Part shown: positions 52,135-63,613 of the stretch, in pieces
Position numbering within the stretch: the stretch's first letter is position 1
Layout of the letters: each line of letters starts with the position of its first letter
Position numbers and translations under genes: made by a program
Notes under the pieces: generated by a model
Told to the model about the DNA's origin: nothing
The model's input: the letters and a program-made list of their open reading frames with translations, nothing else
The model's database searches: none
Source of the DNA: Gigantopelta aegis
Taxonomy: Eukaryota; Mollusca; Gastropoda; Neomphalida; Peltospiridae
DNA: 64,000 nucleotides
Direction: 5' to 3'
NCBI RefSeq assembly: GCF_016097555.1
Contig: NC_054713.1
Span: forward strand, 2,373,025-2,437,024

Positions 52135-54384
52135 TAATTATAAAGTGAATCGCTTTGTTGAAGTAATAAAATTGTGCACAGATTGTACTATCTTTAGGTT
52201 CAATTCAGAAGGATAATCCTTATTTCCAAAAAGCACTGCTTTAATGTCGAAGCCTCTGTTATAAAAGAACATGGTTGGGCGAATATGATCATACAAAGGA
52301 CAACAGAACAGAAAGTGGACTGTATCTTCAAAAGGACGGCAACAACGACAATAAGGATTATCGTAAATGTGTCTTAAAAATCTGTGGGCATTTAGATCAC
52401 AGCAATCTAAATGGAGTCTACAATGTATAATTTGGTTTGAGCGTGATCCAAAATCTAAAAAGTATTTAAGTGGTGTTTGTTTTAGTGGAAATATTGCCTT
52501 TTTAAATTTATTAAAAAAGTTTAAATTTCTAATATTAATATCGAGGGCATTCCAATCCCGAACAGCTGACGGCAAAAATGATTTCTTATATAGTTCTGTT
52601 CTAGCACGAATGTTTTTCAATTCATCAGCATTTCGAAGCGGATAATTCCTCACTGTCATCACTGATGGGAGCACTAATGTTAATAAATAATTAGGAGTCA
52701 TACCTTTAATCATTTTATAAAAAGTGCATGTTTTGTGGAATTTACGACGTTGGACTAAAGGAATAAATCCTGTTTCATTATAGATTTTATTGTGGTTAGT
52801 GCCCCTAACAGCACCACACATTGTTCGAAGAGCATCCAGATGAAATTGTTCCAATATTTTTGCTTGACGTTCGGTACAATTATCCCAAATATAGTCACAA
52901 TAATCGAACAACGGTATAGAATATATGATTTATAAAGTATTTCTAGGGTTTTCCTATTTAAACGATACTTTAGGCTACGGAAACAATTTATCATTGGGCT
53001 AACCTTTTTAACCACTTGTTCAACATGACAATGCTCTTGCCCATCATTCTGAAATGTTAGACCAAGATGTTTGTGGTTTTTAACCTCTTTTATTTTGGAA
53101 TCACCTAAGTACACATTTTTTTGGTATGGGTATGACTTTTTCTTGAGAAGGTAATAGTAAAAAAGTAAAGTTTGTTTTATTTAACGACGCCGCTAGAGCA
53201 CATTGATTTTTAATCTTATCATCGGCTATTGGACGTCAAACATATGGTCATTCTGACACTGTTTTTAGAGGAAACCCGCTGTCGCCACATAGGCTACTCT
53301 TTTTTACGACAGGCAGCAAGGGATCTTTTATTTGCACTTCCCACAGGCAGGATAGCACAAACCATGGCCTTTGTTGAACCAGTTATGGATCACTGGTCGG
53401 TGCAAGTGGTTTACACCTACCCATTGAGCCTTGCGGAGCACTCACTCAGGGTTTGGAGTCGGTATCTCGATTAAAAATCCCATGCCTCGACTGGGATCCG
53501 AACCCAGTACCTACCAGCCTGTAGACCGATGGCCTGCCACGACGCCACCGAGGCCGGTCTGAGAAGGTAATAGATTCTGTTTTACCAGGTGCGAACTTAA
53601 CCTGCCACTTGTCTGCCCAGTCTGATATGAAGCACAAGTCTGCGTTTATGATACGATATCCCAAAGCATAATCATCATCTAAGTAACAAAAAGAGAAGTA
53701 TCATCGGCAAATAATCTAATATTACAACTAATATTATCAACAATATCGTTGATATAAGCCAAAAACAGGAGAGGTCCTAATACCAATCCCTGTGGTACCC
53801 CAGCCAATACGGATTTATTATCAGATGTACACCCATTGATCACCGTTTTTTGCTTACGATTTTCTAAATATCTCTTAAACCACAGGATGAGTTTTCCACT
53901 TATTCCATTTGTCTGTAATTTATACAATAAACCGTTGTGCCAAACGAGATCGAAGGCTTTGCTAATATCGCAAAATACTGCCTTTACCTCTTTCCCATCA
54001 TCTATTGCTTTAGCGATACAATTATAAAGGTCTGTCAACTGATAAGCTTTGGAATCACCGGGTCTAAAACCGGACTGCAAATAAGATATTATTTCATTAT
54101 CAAGAAAGAAATTTGAAATATATTTCATAACGCATATTTCAAATACTTTAGATAAACAGCTTGTCAAGGCCACTGTAATTACTGCACAGATGAATACTAC
54201 CTTTCTTATGGATGGGAAAGATGAGTGACTGCTTCCAAATAGTGGGAAATATAGAATAAGACATAGACAAGTTAAATAATTTCGTTAACGGGTTGGCTAA
54301 ATATTTTCCAATTTTCTTAATAATTTTGTTATTAATTAGATCAGGACCACTGGTCGTATGTGCAAATTTGAAAACATTGGTCAA
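52135..54384 (-). pseudogene. 5'-truncated non-LTR retrotransposon (LINE) reverse transcriptase
   Basis: Frame-broken pieces in order are SGPDLINNKIIKKIGKYLAN, then SGFRPGDSKAYQL, FCDISKAFDLVWH, GVPQGLVLGPLLFLAYINDI and RLFADDTSLF (catalytic block). After a SINE come NHKHLGLTF, the thumb region, and a long terminal frame ending in CRCCRPFEDTVHFLFCCPLY, the C-terminal zinc-knuckle-like motif of many Jockey/CR1-group LINEs. The stop at 52135-52137 precedes a (TA)n tail. Endonuclease and first ORF are missing, and at least three frameshifts plus the SINE make it inactive. The clade assignment is tentative. Confidence 0.92.
53158..53559 (-). mobile_element. SINE, head A with tail 2, inserted in the LINE
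   Basis: Tail TTTGTTTTATTTAACGACGC and CTATTGGACGTCAAACATAT (type 2) are joined to the type A head (GACGCCACCGAGGCCGGT). An exact 14-bp duplication TGAGAAGGTAATAG flanks it (53144-53157 and 53560-53573). Confidence 0.95.
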
Positions 54385-54638
54385 GATAATAAACGTCGTC
54401 TGCTCCCGGATATTGAAATTATTTCTTGATTTTTTATTTCTATCCTATACACAAACACAACGATTTCTTCTACTGTTGTTATTGATACATTCCCACTTTA
54501 AGCTATCTGACGCTTTGTTGACTAAAATTATGGTATTTTGTCATGTTCCTTAGTTAATACATTGGTTTATTCCGGTTAAAATAAAAGCTTAAAGTCAATT
54601 CTTGATAACAATTGAAAACACAAATTCTATGGCATTGC

Positions 54639-54958
54639 GGCCGGGACGTAGCCCAGTGGTAAAGTATTCGCTTGATGCACGGTCGGTCTGGGATCGATCC
54701 CCGTCAATGGGCCCATTGGGCTATTTCTCGTTCTAGCCAGCGCACCACGACTGGTATTTCAAAGGCCGTGGTATGTGCTATCTTGTCTGTGGGATGGTGC
54801 ATATAAAAGATTCCTTGCTACTAATGGAAAAATGTAGCGGGTTTTCCCTGATAACTACGAGTCATAAAATTATCAAATGTGTGACATCCAATAGCCAATG
54901 TTTAATAAATCAATTAATGTACTCTAGTGGTGTCGTTATAGAAAACAAACTTTAAACT
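54639..54958 (+). mobile_element. SINE, head B with tail 2, full length
   Basis: The head GGGACGTAGCCCAGTGGTAA with GGGATCGATCCCCG leads to the body and the tail ending GTGGTGTCGTTATAGAAAAC. An exact 14-bp duplication TTCTATGGCATTGC flanks it (54625-54638 and 54959-54972). Confidence 0.95.
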
Positions 54959-54972
54959 TTCTATGGCATTGC

Positions 54973-55050
54973 AATTTGATTGAAATCAGCTCTATTGGTC
55001 TACCATATATAGAACTTGATTAACCAGTGGAGCTGATTTTAATCAGATTG
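54973..55050. mobile_element. small foldback related to the palindromic repeat
   Basis: GATTGAAATCAGCTCTATTG and GGAGCTGATTTTAATCAGAT face each other within 78 bp. They resemble the ends of the element at 31485-32075. Confidence 0.6.
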
Positions 55051-55575
55051 ATGGCATTGGGAATTGTCATGTAGTTATTCGCTCTTTGGGCAACACATCA
55101 CCATTTGTCGTGTTGTTACTTGTTGTAGCAGCTTAATATAGTCCGTTTTAGGAAATAGTTCCTCATAAAAAAAGATACTACAAAATTCTAATATAAATTA
55201 GGCCTATGCATATTTTAAAATCTTTCTTTGATGATTACACGTACCTAGTTTAACCTATGTGGAGTGACGTGGTATTTGCTTTAGTTATTGTTTGTATTTA
55301 ATGTTTTGTTTGCAGATATTGCCTGCTATCAGCTTTTGTAATTAATATAAGTTTTATTTAAAGTTTGCCTGCTGTCGGCTTGTTGTGTAACTAATGTTTT
55401 ATTTTATCTTTAGCCAGGTTATGTCAAACAGTAGGCTGGTAACTTGTAATTGTGGTAATCGTTTATTTCAGCTTACACTGTACTAACTCACGTTAGGCCT
55501 ACTTGTCTTGCGTGTTAACTATTGTTCTCAAACTCCTCTCCCAAGCCCATCGGGGAATAAAACAACCTGTCTCTA
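55051..55575. other. intergenic DNA, nothing recognised
   Basis: AT-rich. TTGCCTGCTRTCRGCTT occurs twice near 55320 and 55365 as a short direct repeat. Confidence 0.45.
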
Positions 55576-56469
55576 GTGTTCAGGTTTATTCTTATAGCCA
55601 TTCTCTACTTTTTCTCGATGAAGACTGACGTCTGCCCTTGTTCTCGCGAGCTGCCCCCCCCCCCCCCCCCTGGGGGGACTCTTACAGTCGTATGGAGTGC
55701 TATTGGAGTACCGGGTATCGTACACCGGGTCACGGGCTTCCGTGACCTTGGTGTACGGAGACCCACCAACTCAGAAGAAAGGAAGGTTCCGGAAGAGGAA
55801 GCGCGCGCCAGGGAAGACTCGGGGGGGCAAAGCCAGCGGCTCCTTCTTCGATGCCGACCCCAGCCCAGCCTACGGCCGAGCGGAAGAGGAAGGACAAGCT
55901 CCATCCGGAAACTGCACAGCCGACTTTGCCTCCACCTGCCGCGGTCGCATTATGTTTCCAGAGCTAGCGACGAAGGCCCCGGATCGCCCTATTTCTTCAT
56001 CTCCGGAGTTAGATCATGCTGCCACGAGGGAGTATGCCCGAAGAATGGCCCAACTGGATTTTGGGAAGAGGAAGGCGGATTCTACTGCTTCTAGCAACAG
56101 GGACCCGCCTCTTCAACCACGACCGCCCCCTCAAGGGGCCCCAACCCGTGGAAGGCACCAAAGCCTGGACTCTGCACGGTAGTCTAAACAAGCGGTACGC
56201 CAACTGTTATCATCAACATTCTTAGACAAGAACAACTTTTCTGCCAGCCAAAGTCTAGAGACTATCGCGACATCACTGACGGCGAGGGACAGTACGAGAT
56301 CCATCCAGTCAAGCTCAAGGAAGGCGAGGATGCCTTGTGCCTAACCTACCGCCGGGACCAACTCTACAACCAGGCACTGCTGCTCCACCAGATGGATAAC
56401 GTCTCAATCCATCGTATCTTGAAGAAGATCTTCGGAGGGGAGCAGTATCCTAGGCCGCCAAGATACTAG
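55576..56469 (+). pseudogene. GC-rich degenerate coding stretch, family unknown
   Basis: This block is markedly GC-richer than its surroundings, with three overlapping plus-strand frames of 60-170 codons. They include a basic KGRFRKRKRAPGKTRGGK segment, a Pro-rich PPLQPRPPPQGAP segment and a final 93-codon frame (56188-56469) with KEGEDALCLTYRRDQLYNQA, ending IFGGEQYPRPPRY. No single frame is long, so it looks like one decayed gene, perhaps of a retroelement, broken by frameshifts. A hairpin (GTACACCGGGTCACGG facing CCGTGACCTTGGTGTAC) lies at 55720-55757 and a poly(C) run at 55654-55671. I do not recognise the family. Confidence 0.35.
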
Positions 56470-56901
56470 CGACGCCCGGCTTCTACCAAATGATGCCGAA
56501 CTTTGACTCCAGAGTCTGGCTGTCCTCGCCGTAAACGCCAACCTCCCACCAACCTCCTTTGCCTCCGTGAGTATGGACTTTACTAGACTTTAACTTTTAG
56601 GCCGCCATTTCAAAAACTTTGTTTATTATTTTGTAAATAGTCTATAACCTTTTATTTTCGGCAGTCTGTCTAAATTGCTCAAATCACCTTAAAACCTTTT
56701 CGGACGAGCAGTCAAAATTACGTTTGGGTTTAATTTTAGAGTCCAGATATGTTTGGATGCAGTTATTCTATGTAGACTTAGGTTTTTGACAGGTTTTACC
56801 AAGGAATCGAAATTCAGCCAATCATAGCTTGGCCTCACTTGATGTCTACTATTTGGTCCGCGCTCTCGCTGGACTTTACTAAATGACTTGATTCCAAATT
56901 C
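56470..56901. other. intergenic DNA, nothing recognised
   Basis: No coding or repeat structure is recognised between the degenerate coding block and the next SINE. Confidence 0.4.
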
Positions 56902-57300
56902 AACCGGCCTCGGTGGCGTAGTGATTAGGCCATCGGTCTACAGGCTGGTAGGTACTGGGTTCGGATCCCAGTCGAGGCATGGGATTTTTAATCCAGATAC
57001 CGACTCCAAACCCTGAGTGAGTGCTCCGCAAGGCTCAAATGGGTAGGTGTAAACCACTTGCACCGACCAGTGATCCATAACTGGTTCAACAAAGGCCATG
57101 GTTTGTGCTATCCTGCCTGTGGGAAGCGCAAATAAAAGATCCCTTGCTGCCTGTCGTAAAAGAGTAGCCTATGTGGCGACAGCGGGTTTCCTCTAAAAAC
57201 AATCTGTGTGGTCCTTAACCATATGTCTGACGCCATATAACCGTAAATAAAATGTGTTGAGTGCGTCGTTAAATAAAACACTTCTTTTTTTCTTTCTTCT
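56902..57300 (+). mobile_element. SINE, head A with tail 1, full length
   Basis: CCGGCCTCGGTGGCGTAGTG and GGTTCGGATCCCAG begin it, and GTGCGTCGTTAAATAAAACA with a T-rich end finishes it. An exact 14-bp duplication TTGATTCCAAATTC flanks it (56888-56901 and 57301-57314). Confidence 0.95.
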
Positions 57301-57501
57301 TTGATTCCAAATTCCGCCCACCTCAAACTCAATCCCCCCCCCCCCCCCTCCTGTCCCGGAATTAGTCACTGGCGAAGTCAGAGGCTAAATCCGGGGTGGG
57401 CGTGCCTGAACCTCTGTGGATAGGGGCACGTAAATAGAGTTCCCATTCCCATTCTTATAGCATTTCTCCTGCTAAGATTATATTGTCGGGCCAGTTTTCA
57501 T

Positions 57502-57983
57502 TTTAAAGGGACATGCCCTAGTTTTTAAACACTACAGCATATTTTTTACTATTAGAGCCGTGTTTGGTAACTGCAATCAGACATTATTTGGATTTTATTG
57601 TTTAGATTATCCATTTCCGTACATTCGAAGTGTTTTTGGTCATCCTGGTGTTTTTAATATCACAAAATGCGTTTCTCGTATTTTTAAAAACGCACCTGCG
57701 TCTGAGAATTAACAGTTATGGAGTCGAGTTTTATCTATTGTTAGAGGATAATTCACCATTTTAAAGTCACAGACTTATGTTTCACTCAATTGTAACTTTA
57801 TCCAAATGTGTTACAGGTTTGTAGATTAACTAAACTTAGTGTTAATTTTCACGGACTGAAACTAGGGTCAGTCCCTTTAACTAAACTTAGTGTTAATTTT
57901 CACAGGTTGAAACTAGGGTCAGTCCCTTTAACTAAACTTAGTGTTAATTTTCACGGGTTGAAACTAGGGTATGTCCCTTTAAA
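57502..57983. mobile_element. TTAA-type MITE (TTTAAAGGGACATGCCCTAG ends)
   Basis: TTTAAAGGGACATGCCCTAG at the left and inverted TTTAAAGGGACATACCCTAG at the right bound about 480 bp without coding capacity. TTAA at both borders would suit piggyBac- or Kolobok-type insertion. The right end is preceded by three 51-bp units derived from itself. Confidence 0.75.
57829..57981 (+). repeat. three 51-bp tandem units at the MITE right end
   Basis: ACTAAACTTAGTGTTAATTT, TCACGGRYTGAAACTAGGGT and CAGTCCCTTTA form a unit repeated three times. Each unit ends in a copy of the MITE terminus. The 17-residue periodic open frame here is an artefact. Confidence 0.9.
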
Positions 57984-58525
57984 GGTGGAACTGAAAGTAT
58001 TAGTTGTGGAAATTATCTGAAAGATTTTTGTCCTGTTTTCTTTCCGTGTTCTGGAGAATCCAGTTTCTCACACCCAGGTGTCATCTACCTGGGTGTTTTT
58101 CGTTGTCTTCTCGTCCATTTTGTTGTGACATTGAATAAATTGTCTGAACCCACCCGTAGCTGTTACGTTTTCCTTCCTGTGTTCTGGAAATGTGTAAAAT
58201 CTGATACTGCTACACCTATATGTAGTACTTAAATAATCCATTAGTTTGAAGTTACTTCATATAAATGATAACACCCATGCAAGTGGTGTAGTGACACTTG
58301 CATAACAGCAACACGAGGCGGTGCTCAGATATGAGGGCTGTTAACAGAAAATTTATGTGGTCGCCCTGTGATGATTTTTTATACGGTACTTGTAAGTTGA
58401 GAGCACTCCCTAAAATCAGTAGTCACATGACCCTCTCGATAGTGTTGTATTTTTCACAGAATTTATTCTGACATAGAAATTGTATTGAACTGCATGGATT
58501 AATTAATGATGGTGTGTAACCTTCA

Positions 58526-58618
58526 GGGGCTATTTCTTATTCCAGCCAGTGCACCACGACTGGTATATCAAAGGCCGTGGTATGTTCTATCCTGTCTTTG
58601 GGATATGGTGCATATAAA
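58526..58618 (+). mobile_element. SINE body fragment running into (TC)n
   Basis: GGCTATTTCTTATTCCAGCC to GGGATATGGTGCATATAAAA is the SINE centre. Where the conserved GATCCCTTGCTG should follow, a (TC)n microsatellite starts. Confidence 0.8.
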
Positions 58619-58619
58619 A

Positions 58620-58748
<129 letters not shown>

Positions 58749-59463
58749 CCTCTGAATAAGTAGTGCTATTTAGAATATATCATGGAAACAAGTTTGCCAG
58801 CACCCGTTTGAATGTCTTCGGGGCTTTCCGACATTTCAGCTTTCAGCCGGGGTTTCACAAAAGACACCTTTCGACGATTTTCGTAATATTCCATGCGAAG
58901 TAATTCGTAACATTTCGCTTATTTCCGAAGATTACCGATTGCTTTAATAGAGACTTACGGAAGTAATAATCGAGGCATTTACTGACATGCGCATTGCACT
59001 AAGGTAGAAAGGGGAAGAATGTTTTTGTTTTTTTCTTTTTTGTGTCAGTTTGTTTTTTTAACTCCCCCCGGCCATAATGTAGAACGCGGACTTTGTTGTA
59101 ATGAATAAGAAGATTTGTGTGATTACGGTAATTGTGAAAGTTCTTTTGTTTTAGAAGCTAACTGTGATACAAACATTTTAAAAATTGACAAAAAACTTAA
59201 AACTTGGTTTACCTGTATTGATAATTCAATTCATTACAAGTCATTCTTTCAGGTAAAAGAATGATACGGGTGCGGAATTGAAAAATATTTCACCAGACCA
59301 CTGAACCAGTGAGACGACTTGGTAGGGGGCGAGTTGACCTGCTCCTATAATAATAATAATAATAAATAAATAAAAACAAACCAGTTAGCCAGAATGTTTT
59401 TAAAATCTTGATAAGAGATATTTCTAAATTCTGAACAGTGAACCACATTGTTAAAAGCTACGA

Positions 59464-61760
59464 CAGGGGTGCAGAAATATTTAACTAGCCCGTTGGACCA
59501 GAACCAACTAGAAAGCCAGAATTTCTATTTAGCAATGTCTCCATGTATGCGTATCATCCGTATGCGCAAACATGTGCGTATCAAAAAATTTGCTTCAATG
59601 TATTTAAATTGTGGTGTCTCCATGTGTCCGTATTCTTATGTGTGAGTGTCTGCGTAAAAAAAACGTACGCACAGAATCGATAAATGTAGCAAAGTCTTCT
59701 CTACGCTCACGCAGTACGGACACATAAATTCCATAAAATTACATCATCTGTGAATTTCCCATTAAATTTGAAGCTAACATTGTGTGTGTCTTCATGATTT
59801 CAATCTTTTCAACATGAAAACCATTAACGTGTCGAAAGTATAGGTGGAAACATGTTTCATCTAGTAACAATTCAGCTACAAGATGATAGTATGCACCACA
59901 ATCCTTCCTTTTTTGACAGATAGGATGAACCCACACCTATGCTTTTTTCCCCTCTTTTCTTAAAGTTTTGGCAATTGTCAGTGCCAGTAACATGTCGTCA
60001 TCCTCTTCGTCCAGAAGGGCTAGAACTTTTCCCCTACTCCTATTTCAGTGGCCACTTCCTCAATTTACATGTGACGTCATGCCAAACAATTTTACGCATT
60101 CTTCTACGCACACATGGAGACAGTCATTATGCATACGTACATGTTCGCGCATACATGCACATGGACACGTACCTTTAGTCCGCCAGCCTATGGAACAATT
60201 TGGCTAAAATGGAACCGATTTGGCTATATGGCACCTCAATGTTTTAGTGAATACGGTACCCTCTGTTGAAACTTATTTCACTCGGAACATAAACATGATG
60301 CGGAATGGAAGCTTGTTTAATATCCTATAATTATTAAATGTTGAACAGTGTAAGCAAAGTATGTTTTAGACCTGTAAACACCTGTGGACTGCATTTTGAA
60401 GATAACAAAACATATATTTGTTGCAGTGGCAGCTTAAATCCATGACGTTTGACACCCAAGGCAGTTCGCCCCCAGTTTGACCTGTTCGCCCCATGTACCA
60501 GTTCTCCCCCAAGTCGATTCGCCCCCAACTGTTTGCTTGTTTGCCCCCAACTATTTGGCAGTTCGTCCCCAGCTCTCAATTATTTGTTACATTTAACCAA
60601 TTATTGTATTGTTTCTTTAGAGGCAAGTTAAACCGTGTGTGTTTCTTTTCTTAGAGGGGAGGGATTGTCGTCTTTCCACGATTTGGATGGATCATGAGTC
60701 AGTCTGAGCACATTTGATATAATCACCAGTTTAATTCATTAATATATATATATATATATATATAAAGAACACTTTTACACACACAAACCACATCATCAAC
60801 ATTTATTAAAACATCCATTCCTGCCAGAGATAGGATCTGTTTTAGGAATAAAGAAATAATTTGAGTAAAAAGAATTATGAGCATCTACAAACTATCACAA
60901 ATAAAACAATATAAACTTCCACCTTGTTTGATTTTAAAACAATGGTTAATCAGCTACATAACCTTGATGCTGATTATGCATCTTCGGCTAACACCTAAGA
61001 GGGCTTTGAACCGCAATGCCAATTCGATATGGCCTCTTCTGGTGAGCGTTATTCTAATTGAGGTATTATCTTTGTGGGGGCGAACTGGTTAAGCACGCGG
61101 GGTTGAACTGACGTCTGATTTGGGGGTGAACTGACTGGGGGCAAACTAGCTTGGGGACAAAATGTCTGGTACCTGGCAGCTTGGATGGAAGTAGTTTCAT
61201 TTCGCTGACTTCTAGCTAGCTGCTAATACTTCTATCTCCCCTATATCTATAGACATAAAAATAAAGCAAAGTAATAAATTATTAATATAGCTGTTTTTTT
61301 ATTGAAGATATCATTAATAACTTGTAAGAATTCTGGTACCATTTTAGCCATAATTTTTTTTTTAAATGGTTCCGTTTTAGCTAAACGTTGTGGGGCCGTT
61401 TCAGCCAATGCTAGGTTCCGTTTTTGTCCAGTTTGGTTCTGTTTTCGTTTGGAGCCGTTTTTGGAACAGTTCCTTTTCTGGGATGTCGTGCTAGTACAGT
61501 TTGGAACTCCGAAGTCGTATATTGGCAATGAGGTACAGGTGCCGATATTGTTGTGTACTTCGTCATAATTCTGAACCGTTTGTTTGAATGGTTTGAAATT
61601 CTGACATGGCTGATGCAGAATCATAGATTCAATGAGATAAAACAAAAACAAAACAACGAAAAAGGTACAGTCAGTCAAAAAAAGACAGACCGCCCGTCGG
61701 CCTGGTTGTGGTATGTTTTTACTCGCATTTGGCGATCAGGCGAGAACTTTCTGCACCCCT
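59464..61760. mobile_element. composite 2.3-kb CAGGGGTGCA-ended element
   Basis: It starts CAGGGGTGCAGAAATATT and ends ACTTTCTGCACCCCT, the same end type and nearly the same length as the element at 21481-23751. CTACRA flanks both ends. Inside are inverted-repeat blocks (GCGTATC...CATACGTACATG near 59540-60170, AAAATGGAACCG facing GGTTCCGTTTTAGC) and a nested foldback at 60450-61165. No transposase is recognised; the 143-codon frame at 61247-61678 is AT-rich and repeat-derived. Confidence 0.55.
60450..61165. mobile_element. foldback element with AGTTCGCCCCCA motifs
   Basis: CCCAAGGCAGTTCGCCCCCA and further GTTCGCCCC, GATTCGCCCCCAAC and TTTGCCCCCAAC motifs at the left face GGGGGCGAACTGG, GGGGGTGAACTGA and GGGGGCAAACTAG at the right. 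Multiple inverted copies of one 12-bp motif frame an AT-rich centre with a (TA)n run. Confidence 0.7.
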
Positions 61761-62045
61761 TCTACAATAAATTATTCTCCTACCATTATTTACTGTTAGA
61801 TTTCTCCCACATTTTGTCTAGACAGAAATCTTCAAAAACCCCATTACAATAACACAAATTTAGTATGTATGATTTCAGGCCTTCAGAGTTCACGGTAATG
61901 ATTGTTTCCGGTACAGTATCGGTAAAATCACGGAACCAAAATTTTGTTTCCCATGATTATCATATCGAATACAGCTATTAAAAATAATATATATAATTTT
62001 TATTATTATTATTGTTTCTGATATCTCACTAATGGAGAGTGCGGG

Positions 62046-62300
62046 GCTTCTAGATTATGGTAGCCCCACTCCCACGGCTAGTGATATTCAATGTTGGGCT
62101 AGTAAATAACTACAATTGCCATGTCAGACAGGGCTTCTAGATTATGGTAGCCCCACTCCCATGGCTAGTGATATTCAATGTTGGGCTAGTAAATAACTAC
62201 AATTGCCATGCCAGACAGGGCTTCTAGATTATGGTAGCCCCACTCCCGTGGCTAGTGATATTCAATGTTGGGCTAGTAAAGAACTACAATTGCCATGCCC
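62046..62300 (+). repeat. 87-bp tandem repeat, about three units
   Basis: GCTTCTAGATTATGGTAGCC begins units at 62046, 62133 and 62220, each continuing CCCACTCCCRYGGCTAGTGA and ATTCAATGTTGGGCTAGTAA. The unit is 29 codons long, which creates a periodic open frame. Confidence 0.92.
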
Positions 62301-63378
62301 GACGGCTAGTGAAACGTTTTTGGTCAAATGTTGCAGTTACGTCTATTTTGTAATTATGAATATCCTGCACCCACTCCAACCCACAAATGTTACTTTTTAA
62401 CCTCCATCTCCCTCTTCAGGTGATATATCACATTATTACTCTTATTTAGTAAAGTAGGGCTAGTAAATTTTTTAAATCGGTGATCCCATGGCTAGTGGAT
62501 TTTATAAAAATTCTACATGCCCTGAGAGTGTGTTTGACACAATCAAAAGACCCGATTCGGATTGTTGTGTTAACCAAAGTTCTCTGTGTTCTGATTTAAG
62601 TAAATCAAATCAGAGTTCACACACGTGCTCAAATCAAACATGTTACACAAGTTACTGGCACTAATTATTTGTAGTGTATCTCTTAAATGTAGGGGTCAGG
62701 AAATAGTATTTAAATTCAAATATAATTTTGTAGAAAATATTTAACCTTTTGACTACTGTCACTGAAGTTGACAAACGTCAATGTCATACATGTGCCTGAG
62801 TACTGAAGGTGACAATCGAATAGGCTCCACTATTTCCAGTGGTTTTATTATGGAAGGAAATGACATAGGCCAAAATGATTATTGTTATTGAGCTGTCAAA
62901 ATCACAACCATGCATATAACGAGAGGGCGTGTCGAAAATCAACTTTATATTGAATTTGAAAATGTGTCTGTTTGTAAACACAGATTTTTTCGATAATTTA
63001 AATCAATGGTATTAAAAATGGGTTTCCATGACTCTTTTCGCGGAGCCTAAAAACAATTTCTGATGGGTTCCCATGATCACAAGACACGGAACCGAAAAAG
63101 TGTTTCCCGTGAAATTTGAAATCCTAAGGCCTGTGATTTTATTATTTTTTAAATAACTTATTTTTATTGGTTTTGTTTCGATTTACCCACATCACAGAGG
63201 ACGGTCAAGCATTCTCGTTACATGAACTTGGTAAATCGTTTTGACACTGATTATTTAGGGGATGCCTGTGACATGACTAAAAAATAATACGTCACACCTC
63301 TGCGCTCCAAATAGCCATTATTTTCCCCTGAATTATGGACCATCGACATACTATAATTATTTTTATAAAATATTCAAT
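62301..63378. other. AT-rich intergenic DNA
   Basis: No gene is seen. Two lines read like diverged direct repeats (GGTTTCCATGACTCTTTTCG and GGTTCCCATGATCACAAGAC near 63020-63080). Confidence 0.4.
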
Positions 63379-63613
63379 CAGGGTTTCTGCCAGAGGTAAA
63401 ATGGGTATGGCACCATACCCAAATTATTATTTTTTTAAGTTAACATTTTGACAAAATTAATGACTCTTACCATTATTGTATGATTTTCTTAACCCTAACC
63501 CTAAATGTAACCCATTTTCGTTGTGGGAGAGGCCCCCCATACCCCCTGTTGACTGTGGTTGCATTCAATTCCATAGCGCCATACCCAAAATTATCTTTCT
63601 GGCAGAAACACTG
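63379..63613. mobile_element. MITE family M, copy 4
   Basis: CAGGGTTTCTGCCAGAGGTA and, inverted, CAGTGTTTCTGCCAGAAAGA bound 235 bp. A 5-bp TCAAT duplication flanks it (63374-63378 and 63614-63618). This is the cleanest copy of the family here. Confidence 0.9.

Noticed and set aside
54639..54720. Genuine tRNA gene
   Set aside because: The tRNA-like A- and B-box region is the promoter head of a SINE, continuous with its body and flanked by a target duplication, without a complete cloverleaf or acceptor pairing that I could build.
57808..58020. 70-codon frame with 17-residue repeats
   Set aside because: Produced by three 51-bp tandem units at the end of a MITE.
61247..61678. 143-codon minus-strand frame
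   Set aside because: It runs through inverted-repeat blocks (GGTTCCG motifs) of a foldback element and has no protein-like family pattern.
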